Assembly (NCBI GenBank): GCA_022376925.1
Contig: JAIOJX010000028.1
Coordinates: 75,729,001 to 75,793,000 of the forward strand
Length of the DNA stretch: 64,000 bases
Direction of reading: 5' to 3'
DNA from: Tragulus kanchil
Lineage: Eukaryota > Chordata > Mammalia > Artiodactyla > Tragulidae
Positions 11,623 to 24,115 of this stretch are shown piece by piece. The translations under genes were made by a program, and so were the position numbers. The first letter of the stretch is position 1. Every line of letters begins with the position of its first letter. The notes under the pieces are model-generated. The model was not told where the DNA came from. It worked only from the letters and a program-made list of their open reading frames with translations, and did no database searches.

Positions 11623-13428
11623 GGGCCAGACTTATGCTGTGAAACTTCACTTACTTTAAAAGAATTATCTATTTGATTGGCAGTAGTTTAGTTAATTTGT
11701 GTTGGTTTTGTAGTGTTTGCTTATATTTAATTTATAAATGGGTTTTATATTTATAGTTGTTCAAATATACATTTTTGCTATTAATATTAAGAAAGTTTAT
11801 GTTAAAAACAATTTGTCAGCATGTTGGCTCAAAAGAATTTTTTTCCTTTTAAAATGTGTGCATATTACCAACAGATTGCAAAATGGTGCTTTATCTTACT
11901 CTGGCCTTTCTAGAGATATTAACTAATCCTCCAGCATAATTTGTGACCTCTTGCTTTGGGTATTGGGATACTAACAGTGTGTACTTAGACATCAACACCC
12001 TACACTCAAAGAAAAATGGCCATACTGGAAAGAGGGCATTTGGGGGCCTCCTGCCTATTTGACATCATTTTTCTTCCTGACATCATCTTAAACCACAAAA
12101 TGGTAGCAGCTGCTTCCTTGTGTATCTTTCATTCTTGCTATGAAGTCTGATAAATGGACAGCCTTAGACCAGACTATTACCAAAACAGCTCTTTGAAAAG
12201 ATAAGACGCAAAACAAAACCTATTTGAAGCAATCTTCTCCAACTTCAATATGCTGATGAGATATCTGAGGATCTTGCAAGAGATGCTGCTGGCTCATACC
12301 TCATACATTTAAAACTTTTTTTTTTAACTTTTCAATATGCTTTATGAGAAAAAATCTGAGGATTCTGCTGATATGTTCTTGGGAGGTGAGGAAGGAGGTC
12401 AGTAGACTTTCTATTATGATAGTATAATTGCATTTTCATGTCAGAAATTACTGAGAAATATATAAGCATGTTCTACATCACCTGGATAAGCATCTTAGTG
12501 TTAAAATTTAGTCAGTGATCTCTGTGCTGAAACTACCATTTATGTATTTTGGATCATAATGGTGGCGTGTAGTGCTGATCTAATTATTAAGAGTTGATGA
12601 ATAAAGAAGATGACCTTCATATGCCAGGCAACGTTACGGTGTATCTTGGCTTAAATAGAGATAGGAGTCAGTTTGGGAGAATAGAATAATGTACATATTC
12701 TGGATCAAGGAGAATATGTGCTGTAACTCTAAGGGCCAGACTTATGCTGTGAAACTTCACTTACTTTAAAAGAATTATCTATTTGATTGGCAGTAGTTTA
12801 GTTAATTTGTGTTGGTTTTGTAGTGTTTGCTTATATTTAATTTATAAATGGGTTTTATATTTATAGTTGTTCAAATATACATTTTTGCTATTAATATTTA
12901 AGAAAGTTTATGTTAAAAACAATTTGTCAGCATGTTGGCTCAAAAGAATTTTTTTCCTTTTAAAATGTGTGCATATTACCAACAGATTGCAAAATGGTGC
13001 TTTATCTTATTCTGGCCTTTCTAGAGATATTAACTAATCCTCCAGCATAATTTGTGACCTCTTGCTTTGGGTATTGGGATACTAACAGTGTGTACTTAGA
13101 CATCAACACCCTACACTCAAAGAAAAATGGCCATACTGGAAAGAGGGCATTTGGGGGCCTCCTGCCTATTTGACATCATTTTTCTTCCTGACATCATCTT
13201 AAACCACAAAATGGTAGCAGCTGCTTCCTTGTGTATCTTTCATTCTTGCTATGAAGTCTGATAAATGGACAGCCTTAGACCAGACTATTACCAAAACAGC
13301 TCTTTGAAAAGATAAGACGCAAAAACAAAACCTATTTGAAGCAATCTTCTCCAACTTCAATATGCTGATGAGATATCTGAGGATCTTGCAAGAGATGCTG
13401 CTGGCTCATACCTCATACATTTAAAACT
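11249..13428 (+). repeat. Direct duplication 5: 11249-12316 and 12359-13428 (offset 1110)
   Basis: Unassigned AT-rich DNA repeated almost exactly. The join at 12317-12358 holds a T-run and a garbled copy of the motif AACTTCAATATGCTGATGAG found at 12240-12260. As a result the stretch from about 11250 to 11620 is present three times in 10.1-13 kb. Confidence 0.9.
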
Positions 13429-14180
13429 ATTTTTTATGTTATTATTTTGCTTGATTTTTCCTTGGATAATACATACAAAGCTATCAGTACCATGTTTGAT
13501 ACAAGTTCAGCACTTAATAAATTTTAATGATTCTTGTGATGGTGGTTAGAATTAGCTTTTGAGGCACAGAGAAGGGCAGAAAAGATGGGATAGAGAAGGA
13601 AGAGTTAGAAGTGGACAGACTTGAATCAAGTTCCAGGTTTTGTTGTTCACAAGCTATTTGAACTGGACAAGTTAGCTAGCCTTTCAAGTTACTGACTTGT
13701 CATATGTGTTTAAAATAGAGGAAAATAATACCTCATGGAACTGAGAGGATTCTATAGAGCTACTCGATTGGTAGGTGCTCAGAAGAAATTATTTTTTCTT
13801 CTTTGTCCCCTTTGGACGTAGGCTTGGAATTAAATCATGGCTCTATTGCAACATTATTGTGATAGTGTTGTAATCCTTATGAAACACATTTCTTTATTGT
13901 TATTTTTAAAATGCAAATGATATTCATGAAGATTAAATTAACTGGTATATGTAAAATGTATTAGGTGTTGGCACATAATAGGAAACATTCATGGCTAGCC
14001 CCTCTCTCCCCTCCCTTCCTTCATTTAGTATTGCAGTTAAAAAGGCTGCCAAAGCTCAGATACCAAGCATAAAAGAAGGGCCTAGCAGTTTCACCTCGAG
14101 CTAACGAAAGTGATCTGAAGAGCTAACAAAATTCATCTGGAGAGTTTAAAGAAAAATGTACAACATGAGAGTGGTGAGTC
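13429..14180. other. Unassigned sequence
   Basis: No gene or confidently named repeat. Possibly old mammalian-wide repeat remnants, but nothing I can name. Confidence 0.45.
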
Positions 14181-15587
14181 TGAGTTTTATTCAGGGTCTT
14201 ACTGAGGCTATAGCCAGAAAAACAACCTCTTAGTAGCTCTGAGAAAGTACTCCAAAGAAATAGGGGAGGAACCAGGAGATGTATCTACAAAATGGCAGAA
14301 TAGAAGGACCTGCGCTCATCTTCTGTGAGAACACCAAAACCACAACTAGCTGCTGAACAACCATTGACAGGAGGACACTGGTTCCCACCAAAAAAAAGAT
14401 ACCCACATCCAAGGGCAATGGAGAAACCACAATAAGAAAGTAGGAGGGGTGCAGTTGTGTTTAAAATCACACCTCATACACACCTGTGACACGTGGAGGG
14501 CTCAAACAAAACCAGTGTGCACCAGGACCCAGGGAAAGAAGCAGTGACCTCCAAAAGAGACTGAACTAAGCCTCCCTTTGAGTGTTTGAGTATCTCTTGT
14601 AGCGGTACAAGTCAGCAGTGGCCTGCCATGGGGACAGGACATCTGGCAGTCCTGGGAGTAACGGTGTGTGGCATAAACCTTCTTGGAGGAGGTTGCTATT
14701 AACCCTACTATAGAACCACTAGTCAGGGACACCAACTGCAGCAGTCCTGGGAGGTGCTGCATGCTGGCATAAGTCCTTTGGAGGAGATCACCATTGCCCC
14801 TACCATAGTTTGACCTCAGACCAAACTACAGGGAAGGAACACAGGCCCACCCATCAGCAGAAAATTGGATGAAAGGTTTACTGAGTATGGTCTGCCTACC
14901 AGAGGAAGACCTAGTTTTCTCCTAGTTTTCCAGTCCCTCCCATCAGGAAATTTCCACAAGACACTTAACCTCATCCGTCAGAGGGTAGACAGAAGGAAAA
15001 CCACAATCACAGAAAGCTAACCAAACTGATCACATTGATCACAGCCTTTTCTAACTCAGTGAAACTATGAGCCATGTCGTGTAGGGCCACCCAAGACAGA
15101 TGGGTCATGGTGGAGAGTTCTGGCAAAACATGGTCCACTGGAGAAGGGAATGGGGAACCACTTCAGTATTCTTGCCTCGAGAACCTGATGAAAATATAAA
15201 AAAGCAGAAGGATATGACACTGAAAGATGAATTCCCCAGGTTGGTAGGTGCCCTGTATGCTATTGGAGAAGAGTGGAGAAATAACTCCAGAGGGAATGAA
15301 GATACTGAGCCAAAGTGGAAACTGTGCCCAGTTGTGGATGTGGCTTGTGGTGAAAGTAAAGCCCAATGCTATAAAGAACAATATTGCACAGGAACTTGGA
15401 ATGTTAGGTACATGAATCAAGTTAGATTGGATGTTGTCAAACAGGAGATGACAAGAGTGAACATCAACATCTTAGGAGTCAGTGAAGTAAAATGGACAGC
15501 AATGGGTGAATTTAAGTCAAATCCCTTACAGTGACAAATAGATTCAACAGATTAGGTCTGATAGAGAGCCTCAAGAACTATGAATGA

Positions 15588-15832
15588 GGGCTTCCCTGGT
15601 GGTCCGGTGGGTAAGGACACCACCTTGCAGTGCAAGGGGTGCCGGTTCTATCCCTGGCCTGGGAAGATCCTGTGTGCCACGGAGCAGCTGGACCGATGTG
15701 TCGAACTACTGAGCCAGTGCTTTGCAGTGAGAGAAGCCACTGCGATGGGAGGCCCACACAGGCCAAAGAACAAAAGGCGGATGAAAATAAATAAATGAAA
15801 GACCAATAGAAGTGGCCAAAAAAAAAAAAAAA
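15588..15832 (+). mobile_element. CHR-like SINE nested in BovB
   Basis: Starts GGGCTTCCCTGGTGGTCC, has the B-box-like GGTTCTATCCC near 15644, the 3' CCAAAGAACAAAAGG segment and an A-run tail. Flanked by AAGAACTATG (15573-15582 and 15833-15842). It must be younger than the BovB it interrupts. Repeated at 16714-16960. Confidence 0.88.
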
Positions 15833-16713
15833 AAGAACTATGGAGGAAGATTCATAACATTGTACAGGAGGCAGTGATCAAAATCATCCCCAAGAAAAAG
15901 AAATGCAAAAAGGCAAAATAGTTGCCTGTGGAGGCCTTACAAATAGCTGAGAAAAGAAGACAAGCAAAAGGCAGTGGGGAAAAGGAAAGATATACTCATC
16001 CAAATGCAGTTCCAAGTAATAGTGAGGAAAGATAAGAAATCTTTCCTAAGTGAACAATGCAAAGAAATAGAGGAAAACCATAGAATGGGAAAGACTGGAA
16101 ATCTCTTGAAGAAAGTTAGAGATACTGAGGGAACTTTCCATGCAAAGATGGGCACAATAAAAGACAAAAACTGTATGGACCTAACAGAAGCAGAAGATAT
16201 TAAAAAGAGATGGCAAGAATACACAGAAGAACTGTACAAAAAAGTCTTAATGACATGGATAACCACAATGGTGTGATCACTCACCTAGAGCTAAACATCT
16301 TGGAGTGTGAAGTCAAGTGGGCCTTAGGAAGCATGACTATGAACAGAGTTAGTGGAGGGGATGGAATTCCAGCTGAGCTATTTCAAATCCTAAAGATGAT
16401 GCTGTTAAAGTGCTACACTCAATATGCCAGCAAATTTGAAAAACTAAGCAGTGACCACAGGACTGGAAAAGGTCAATTTTCATTCCAGTCTCAAAGAAGG
16501 GCAATGCCAAAGAATGTTGAAATTACTGCACAACTGCACTTACTTCACATGCTAGCAAAGTAATGCTCAAAATGCTCCAAACTAGGCTTCAACAGTAGGT
16601 GAACCAAGAACTTCCAGATGTACTAACTGGATTTATCAAAAGTCAAATCCCTTACAGTGACAAATAGATTCAACAGATTAGGTCTGATAGAGAGCCTCAA
16701 GAACTATGAATGA

Positions 16714-16960
16714 GGGCTTCCCTGGTGGTCCGGTGGGTAAGGACACCACCTTGCAGTGCAAGGGGTGCCGGTTCTATCCCTGGCCTGGGAAGATCCTGTG
16801 TGCCACGGAGCAGCTGGACCGATGTGTCGAACTACTGAGCCAGTGCTTTGCAGTGAGAGAAGCCACTGCGATGGGAGGCCCACACAGGCCAAAGAACAAA
16901 AGGCGGATGAAAATAAATAAATGAAAGACCAATAGAAGTGGCCAAAAAAAAAAAAAAAAA
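16714..16960 (+). mobile_element. CHR-like SINE (copy in duplicated block)
   Basis: Same insertion, same host position and same flanking repeat as 15588-15832. Two insertions at one site are not credible, so it comes from the block duplication. Confidence 0.85.
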
Positions 16961-18895
16961 AGAACTATGGAGGAAGATTCATAACATTGTACAGGAGGCA
17001 GTGATCAAAATCATCCCCAAGAAAAAGAAATGCAAAAAGGCAAAATAGTTGCCTGTGGAGGCCTTACAAATAGCTGAGAAAAGAAGACAAGCAAAAGGCA
17101 GTGGGGAAAAGGAAAGATATACTCATCCAAATGCAGTTCCAAGTAATAGTGAGGAAAGATAAGAAATCTTTCCTAAGTGAACAATGCAAAGAAATAGAGG
17201 AAAACCATAGAATGGGAAAGACTGGAAATCTCTTGAAGAAAGTTAGAGATACTGAGGGAACTTTCCATGCAAAGATGGGCACAATAAAAGACAAAAACTG
17301 TATGGACCTAACAGAAGCAGAAGATATTAAAAAGAGATGGCAAGAATACACAGAAGAACTGTACAAAAAAGTCTTAATGACATGGATAACCACAATGGTG
17401 TGATCACTCACCTAGAGCTAAACATCTTGGAGTGTGAAGTCAAGTGGGCCTTAGGAAGCATGACTATGAACAGAGTTAGTGGAGGGGATGGAATTCCAGC
17501 TGAGCTATTTCAAATCCTAAAGATGATGCTGTTAAAGTGCTACACTCAATATGCCAGCAAATTTGAAAAACTAAGCAGTGACCACAGGACTGGAAAAGGT
17601 CAATTTTCATTCCAGTCTCAAAGAAGGGCAATGCCAAAGAATGTTGAAATTACTGCACAACTGCACTTACTTCACATGCTAGCAAAGTAATGCTCAAAAT
17701 GCTCCAAACTAGGCTTCAACAGTAGGTGAACCAAGAACTTCCAGATGTACTAACTGGATTTAGAAAAGGCAGAGAGGAACCAGAGATCAAATTGCCAACA
17801 TCTACTGGGTCACAGCAAGGGAATTCCAAAAAACTATCTATTTCTTCTTCATTGACTATGCTAAATCCTTTGTGTAGATCACAACAAACTGTGGAAAATT
17901 CTGAAAGAGAATGGAATAAGAAATCCCTTTACCTGCCTCCTGTGAAACCTGTATGCAGGCTCAGAAGCAACAGTAAGAACCGGACATGGAACAATAGGCT
18001 GGCTCCAAATTGGGAAAGGAAAATGTCAAGACTGTATATTGTCCTTTAAATTATATGCACAGTACATTGTGTTTAATGCTGGGCTGGATGAAGAACAAGC
18101 TGTAATCAAGATTGCCTGGAAAAATATCAGTAACCTCAGTTATGCAAGATGACACCACCCTTACGGAAGAAAGCAAAGAGGAACTAAGGAGCCTCTTGAT
18201 GAAGGTGAAAGAAGAGAGTGAAAAAGGTGGCTTAAAACTCAGCATTCAAAAAACTAGGATCATGGTATCTGGTCCCATCACTTCATGGCAAATAGATGGG
18301 GAAAAAATGAAAATGGTGACAGACTTTATTTTCTTAGGCTCCAAAATCACTGCAGATGGTGAGTGAAGGCATGAAATTAAGACACTTCCTTCTTGGAAGA
18401 AAAGCTATGACAAACCTAGACAGCATATTTTAAAGCAGACATTACTTTGCTGACAAAAGTTTATTTAATCAGATCTACAGTTTTCTCAGTAGTCATGTAT
18501 GGATGTGAGAATTGGACCATAAAGAAGGCTGAGTGCTGAAGAATTGATGCTTTTGAACTGTGGTGTTGAAGAAGACGCTTGAGAGTGCCTTGGACTGCAA
18601 GGAGATCAAACCAGTCAATCCTAAAATTAACCCTGGATATTCATTGAAAGCACTGATGCTGAAGCTGAAGCTCCAATACTTTGGCCACCTGATGTGTATA
18701 GAGTACTCCTTGGAAAAGACTCTGATGCTGGGAATGATTGAAAGCAGGAGGAGAAGGCCATTACAGAGTTGGAGATGGTTGGATGGCATCACCAACTCAA
18801 TGGACATGAGTTTTAGCAAACTCGTGGTAGCCTGGCATGCTGCAGTTCATGAATTTGCAAAGAGTTGGATATGATTGACTGAAAAACAGTAACAA

Positions 18896-18935
18896 CAGAG
18901 ACAGACAGACAGACAGACAGACACACACGCACACA
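18896..18935 (+). repeat. (CAGA)n / (CA)n microsatellite
   Basis: Tetranucleotide run at the 3' tip of the BovB element, the common position for a tail-derived microsatellite. Confidence 0.85.
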
Positions 18936-19969
18936 TATGCAGACTTCAATATAATTGGAGCAGAATCTCTAGGAACTGAGGTCCAGGCTTTAGTTATTTT
19001 TTATGAACTCTTCAGTGGGATTCTCTGGTGCAGCCAGGATTGAGAAGTAGACAACATTGTGCCTTTGACTTCCTCCATGACAGAACCTCCTGCTGCTGCC
19101 AAAATTTTGGTCTCTGTGCACCAATGCTGATCAGAAATACAGAAGACGGAGTTATGGAGAAGAGTGACTTTATTCCTTTGCCAGACAGAGGGAATGCAGC
19201 AGGCTAGTGCCTCAACTGTGCTCCTCTCTCTACAGAATAGGAAGAGGTCTTATATAATTGGTCAGCAGTACGTGACAAGGATCAGGGCAGTGACAGTCTT
19301 GCATTCTTCTTTTTGATGGAAATATCTAAACCAGCCACAGCACTAGGTTTCATCTCTAAGGTTATGGGCCTGTGGCTTTCTTTCTGAAGCATGCTACAAG
19401 GGAGTGAGTGTTACAAGGATGTATGGGAGAAAAGAATGCCAGATGCAAGATACCTAAGAGTCAGAGAGTGATTACGGAATTAACTTTGTGAAGGACAAGT
19501 CTAGTTATGTGCACCCAAGATTAGAAATAGCTATGGTGAAACTGGGATTGCTTAATTCTTACAGGCCTGTTTTGAGGGTTTCTATAACCTTTATTTCCCT
19601 TGCTTGGTAGCAGAAAAACCCAGTTTCCATTTCTGTTTTAACACTTCTACTCCTGTTCTCTTCTCTCTCTACCATCTGTTGGAGAGTTTTTAAGTTTTTA
19701 TTTTTATGATTGTCAGAGTATGGCAAGCTGAATAATGCGCCCTCTTACCCCATAGATGGCCAACTTCTAATCTCAGGAAACAGAATGTATTTTGAATTGA
19801 GAAGGCAAAACTGGACCTCTTCCCATTTTAGATTTCCGGTTGCTATTTTTTTTTTTAACAAGAAGAGATTAATAGGAGGAAAAACTTCTTTAAAAACAAC
19901 GACACATGCAGCACACATGATGTGGGAGAAACTTAAAAGAAAAATAACTCAAAAGTGGCAGCTTAGAAT
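18936..19969. other. Unassigned sequence, possibly old LTR remnants
   Basis: A GACTTTATTCCTTTGCCAGA-type stretch near 19166 resembles LTR sequence in general style only. No gene recognised. Confidence 0.35.
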
Positions 19970-20310
19970 TCTGGCTTATAGAGCATCTTCCACAAAACAA
20001 CAACAACAACAATGACAACAACAAATTTGTAGAGAAATGACAAGAGGAAGGAAAGCAGATTTTTCAAGGGTGGTAAATTGTATGAAGATAAACATATTGG
20101 GAGGGTACTAAAGGCTGAGACTTGTTCACAGATTTCTCTTGTCACCTCTGGGCTGATAAGAATCTGTCTCCAGAGAAAGAAGAATGTATGTCCTACCTCT
20201 AGGCATTTTGGAGGCAGGTAGAGAGAGCTTTTCTTCCATTTGCTACTTCTTAATTGCCTTCAGCTCAAAATTGTCTTAATGTGAAAGAGGCATATTTTGG
20301 GATTACTTAT
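19970..20310. repeat. Old interspersed repeat, homologous to 27745-28060
   Basis: Shared ordered blocks with 27745-28060: AGAGCATCTTC, TTGTAGAGA..AATGACA, CAGATTTCTCT / CAGATTCCTCT, TCTGGGCTG, and CTTAATTGCCTTCAGCTCAAA. Diverged roughly as expected for a mammalian-wide repeat. An ERVL/MaLR-type LTR is the likeliest class, but I cannot name it. Confidence 0.55.
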
Positions 20311-21422
20311 TCTGATTTCCTTTAGTTTCCAATTTGAAACTTTATTTTCAGAAAGTATCACATACTAAAAGCTGAGTTGGGTTAAGTTGTGAGATCAACA
20401 GGGGGGAAAAATATAAACAGGAACAAAGAGAAAAGAATGTATTTAAGAACATTGTTTCCTGTTTTATTGAATCAGTTTGGGATTAGATCAGTTCAGTTCA
20501 ACAGTTGTGTCTTATTTCAGAAGGTGGTGTTGTGGGTGGTTTCTACCTAAATTAGGTCACTGTGTGGTTCAATCAATCAGGGATTTAGTGGGAGGCATTC
20601 CTATAGAAACCAAAGGAAAAGGCTCTTTAATGGTTGGAATAGACTATAAAACCAGTTTCTGAGTCCAGAGGGCTGGCGGCTAGCAGATTTCGAGATATTG
20701 AAAGCATGTTTTGCAATCTGAATGTCTCTAGAGATGTCATCAGGTGTGTTCCAGTGACCTTTCTGAATGACCTGCACAGCAACAGGCATGAAAGTTATCC
20801 ATACATGAACTATTGTGGATGATGTTTTTGTTTATAACTTCAATGGTTTTGGGAAAAGTGCAGTTTTATTTCTTAGTGATTACAAGTCAGAAGGGTGGGA
20901 GAAAAGCTGGAAATGTTAGTATGGAAAGTTGTGCCCAGGTATTGTTGGAAACTAAAAGAATTCAGGGTCCATTCTAGTTCACAGGTAAATAACAAAACCT
21001 CAGTGATAGTGAACAGGGCTAGAATCTAATATCCAAAAAGATGTGTGATAGTTTTCCACTGAAACACCATTTTTCTGTCTACAATCACCTCCATTTTTAC
21101 CAGAGTCATAATACAACTGATTTGTTTTCCAAATAAGTCTAATTTCAGTAAACTTGGTCTGATTATTTACATAAATGCAGCAGGATGGAGGTTGGTCCTG
21201 TAAGCTCTTTTAAGTCTAATTTGCTAGAAATTTTGATAAAGAATTTGAGATTATTCTGAAAGCCAAAACGAGGACTCTCTTGCAAGGCATATAGATTTAG
21301 GTGAATTCTTCTCTTTTTGAGATCTAAAACGTCATGAAGTTCTGGGTCTGCTAGGACATGATTTTCCATACCCATTGGTTAGGCTGGGAATTCTATAAAC
21401 AAGATACCTGGTGCTTTTTTTT
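20311..21422. other. Unassigned sequence
   Basis: No gene or transposon recognised. Most of it recurs at 21607-22530 in a duplicated block. Confidence 0.45.
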
Positions 21423-22721
21423 TTTTTTTTTTAAAGATTTATTTATTTATTTATTTTTGGGCGGGGGTTGGGGGGGGAGGGGAGCAGGCGGGCCACTTCT
21501 ATTGGTCTTTCATTTGTCTGTTTTCATCCGTCTTTGTTCCTTGGCTCCTGTGGGCCTCCCATTGCGGTGGCGTCTGTTGTCATGAGCACCCTCTGGGCAC
21601 ATGCGCTCAGTTCAGTTCAACAGTTGTGTCTTATTTCAGAAGGTGGTGTTGTGGGTGGTTTCTACCTAAATTAGGTCACTGTGTGGTTCAATCAATCAGG
21701 AAAGGGGCATTCCTATAGAAACCAAAGGAAAAGGCTCTTTAATGGTTGGAATAGACTATAAAACCAGTTTCTGAGTCCAGAGGGCTGGGCTAGCAGATTT
21801 CGAGATATTGAAAGCATGTTTTGCAATCTGAATGTCTCTAGAGATGTCATCAGGTGTGTTCCAGTGACCTTTCTGAATGACCTGCACAGCAACAGGCATG
21901 AAAGTTATCCATACATGAACTATTGTGGATGATGTTTTTGTTTATAACTTCAATGGTTTTGGGAAAAGTGCAGTTTTATTTCTTAGTGATTACAAGTCAG
22001 AAGGGTGGGAGAAAAGCTGGAAATGTTAGTATGGAAAGTTGTGCCCAGGTATTGTTGGAAACTAAAAGAATTCAGGGTCCATTCTAGTTCACAGGTAAAT
22101 AACAAAACCTCAGTGATAGTGAACAGGGCTAGAATCTAATATCCAAAAAGATGTGTGATAGTTTTCCACTGAAACACCATTTTTCTGTCTACAATCACCT
22201 CCATTTTTACCAGAGTCATAATACAACTGATTTGTTTTCCAAATAAGTCTAATTTCAGTAAACTTGGTCTGATTATTTACATAAATGCAGCAGGATGGAG
22301 GTTGGTCCTGTAAGCTCTTTTAAGTCTAATTTGCTAGAAATTTTGATAAAGAATTTGAGATTATTCTGAAAGCCAAAACGAGGACTCTCTTGCAAGGCAT
22401 ATAGATTTAGGTGAATTCTTCTCTTTTTGAGATCTAAAACGTCATGAAGTTCTGGGTCTGCTAGGACATGATTTTCCATACCCATTGGTTAGGCTGGGAA
22501 TTCTATAAACAAGATACCTGGTGCTTTTTTTTTTTTTTTTTTAAAGATTTATTTATTTATTTATTTTTGGGCGGGGGTTGGGGAGGGAGGGGAGCAGGCG
22601 GGCCACTTCTATTGGTCTTTCATTTGTCTGTTTTCATCCATCTTTGTTCCTTGGCTCCTGTGGGCCTCCCATTGCGGTGGCGTCTGTTGTCGCAGAGCAC
22701 CGGCTCTGGGCACATGCGCTC
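20488..22721 (+). repeat. Direct duplication 7: 20488-21608 and 21607-22721 (offset ~1110-1119)
   Basis: The join is a short shared TCAGTTCAG. Errors sit at both inner ends: copy one has deletions in its last 45 bases (21578-21608) and copy two in its first ~190 (GGATTTAGTGGGAGG shortened near 21700; GGCGGC lost to GGGC near 21788). The middles are identical. Confidence 0.92.
21423..21608 (-). mobile_element. CHR-like SINE, cut by the duplication join
   Basis: The 3' tail and G-rich block of the same SINE as 22531-22859. The tRNA-like head is missing because the block ends inside the element. Confidence 0.8.
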
Positions 22722-22859
22722 CAGAGCTCCAGCTCGGTAATTGGACACATAGGTCCAGCCGCTCTGCGGCACATGGGATCTTCCCAGGCCAGGGATTGAA
22801 CCGGCGCCCCTTGCACTGCAAGGCCGTGTCCTTACCCACTGGACCACCAGGGAAGCCCC
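22531..22859 (-). mobile_element. CHR-like SINE, full length, with 14-bp TSD
   Basis: Reverse orientation: T-run, ATTTATTTATTT, G-rich block GGGGTTGGGGAGGGAGGGG, body, and head ending CCACCAGGGAAGCCCC. Flanked by CCTGGTGCTTTTTT at 22517-22530 and 22860-22873. Confidence 0.88.
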
Positions 22860-22873
22860 CCTGGTGCTTTTTT

Positions 22874-23849
22874 GAAGGGAGGTTTTATACTATCCATAAA
22901 GTCAACTTTAGTTTCTTAAAACTATCTGGTCATGTCTAAGTCTATATACATCATTCTCAAATACAACATTCCAGCCAAAGTTTTGCTAGTATAACCAATA
23001 TTGCCCACTGTCTCCTATTATAAGGAAAGCAGATTCTCACTAAGTCTGTGCATGTGACAATCTTGCCACGAAAATAAGAATATTCAATAAAAGTTTCTGA
23101 ATTCTCGAGGGATCAGGTAGGGAGAGAATTTTGTTTACAAAGAAAGAATTTACTGAATTGCTATAAATTATAAATAACTTGATAGAAAAGAGAAAAAGGT
23201 TTTCTTAAATTTGGAAAAACAAAACATTAATGAACTGGTAATGCTTCAAAGAAGAAAAGATAAAGTCATGGGAAATTATAATCATCCTCATCAGTTCATT
23301 TAGTCCCATGTAATTAATTCCTGTTCTACTTGACCGTGGGTTAGCAGTTCTATAAATCAGTTTCTCTATTACAGTTCTAGAAATGAAGCATTCAAGAAAG
23401 CATCAGAATAAAACAATAACTTTCTGTGAGTGCCAGAAGACTTATACATGGCCTTGGTTGAAAACCTGATGAAAATTCAGAGAATTATTATTTTATTTGA
23501 CCAGAAATTATGACATAATTGACAAGAAAATTTGGCTGTCTCTGACATATAACATTTTATGATAGCTGAAATTATGACTAATAATATCATAATACTAGGG
23601 CATGTCAGATTTTATATGATTTCTGGACTACTTATAATACTAACATGCACCCATACAAACATAACCTAAAGGTGGTTTAGCATTACTTCTTATTACATGT
23701 AATTTAACATATTAGGTAAGCCTAATTAATTAACATTTTTCTTTTAAGAGAACAGATCCTTTGAGATTTTTCCAGAGTAGCCCTGGAAAAAACTCAAATT
23801 TAGTTACAAATGAAAAAGACTTCATTTAGCATTTGGTTTTGAGAAGTTT
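22874..23849. other. Unassigned AT-rich sequence
   Basis: No gene, RNA or named repeat recognised. Confidence 0.5.
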
Positions 23850-24115
23850 GTAAAAAATGTCGGTAGTTAGGAACAGAGGGTGGGAGGTGTAAAGGAAGTA
23901 GCATGATGGCCTGCACTATCATAAGTGATGAAAATAGCTATAGTCATTGCTCTGTGAGAAAGGGAGATCCTTCAGGAGTGCTCTGTGATGGTCGGGAGGG
24001 GTGGGAAGGAGGGGATATGCATACGACTAATCTGGAAACATACATATCTATAAACAACAAAACTCTATGAAAGTTAAAAGTAAAATAAAAGTTAAAAAAA
24101 AAGAATAAATAAAAC
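23850..24115 (+). mobile_element. L1 3' end fragment
   Basis: The GTGATGGTCGGGAGGGGTGG, ATACGACTAATC and CAAAACTCTATGAAAGTT series matches the 3'UTR end of the ruminant L1s elsewhere in this window (compare 63010-63150), ending in an A-rich tail. Confidence 0.75.

Larger units (their letters stand above)
15514..17763 (+). repeat. Direct duplication 6: 15514-16635 and 16638-17763 (offset 1126)
   Basis: It repeats the end of the BovB endonuclease region, the nested SINE and part of the reverse transcriptase. Apart from A-run length in the SINE tail the copies look identical. The correct continuation (GGATTTAGAAAAGGCAGAG) is found only after copy two. Confidence 0.93.
14280..18893 (+). mobile_element. 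BovB (RTE-type) LINE, degenerate, interrupted
   Basis: A plus-strand BovB. The 5' region (about 14280-15060) is the characteristic ACTAGCTGCTGAACAACC / GACAGGAGGACACTGG leader. The apurinic endonuclease-like domain is seen near 15385-15510 (GTWNVRYMNQVRLDVVKQEM, then NILGVSEVKWT). Reverse transcriptase pieces are near 16285-16560 (GGDGIPAELFQILK) and 18100-18366 (KGGLKLSIQKTRIM, HL-type tail). The 3' end (18760-18890) has GGATGGCATCACCAACTCAA and the BovB tail, followed by a CAGA microsatellite. Multiple stops and frameshifts. It contains a nested SINE and a ~1.1 kb duplicated block, so its apparent length exceeds the ~3.2 kb usual for the family. Confidence 0.92.

Noticed and set aside
15100..15534. 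144-codon frame as a host nuclease gene
   Set aside because: It is the endonuclease part of BovB, followed by stops and frameshifts.
15588..15660. tRNA gene at the SINE heads
   Set aside because: tRNA-like A/B-box sequence is the promoter of the SINE; no complete cloverleaf with an independent context.
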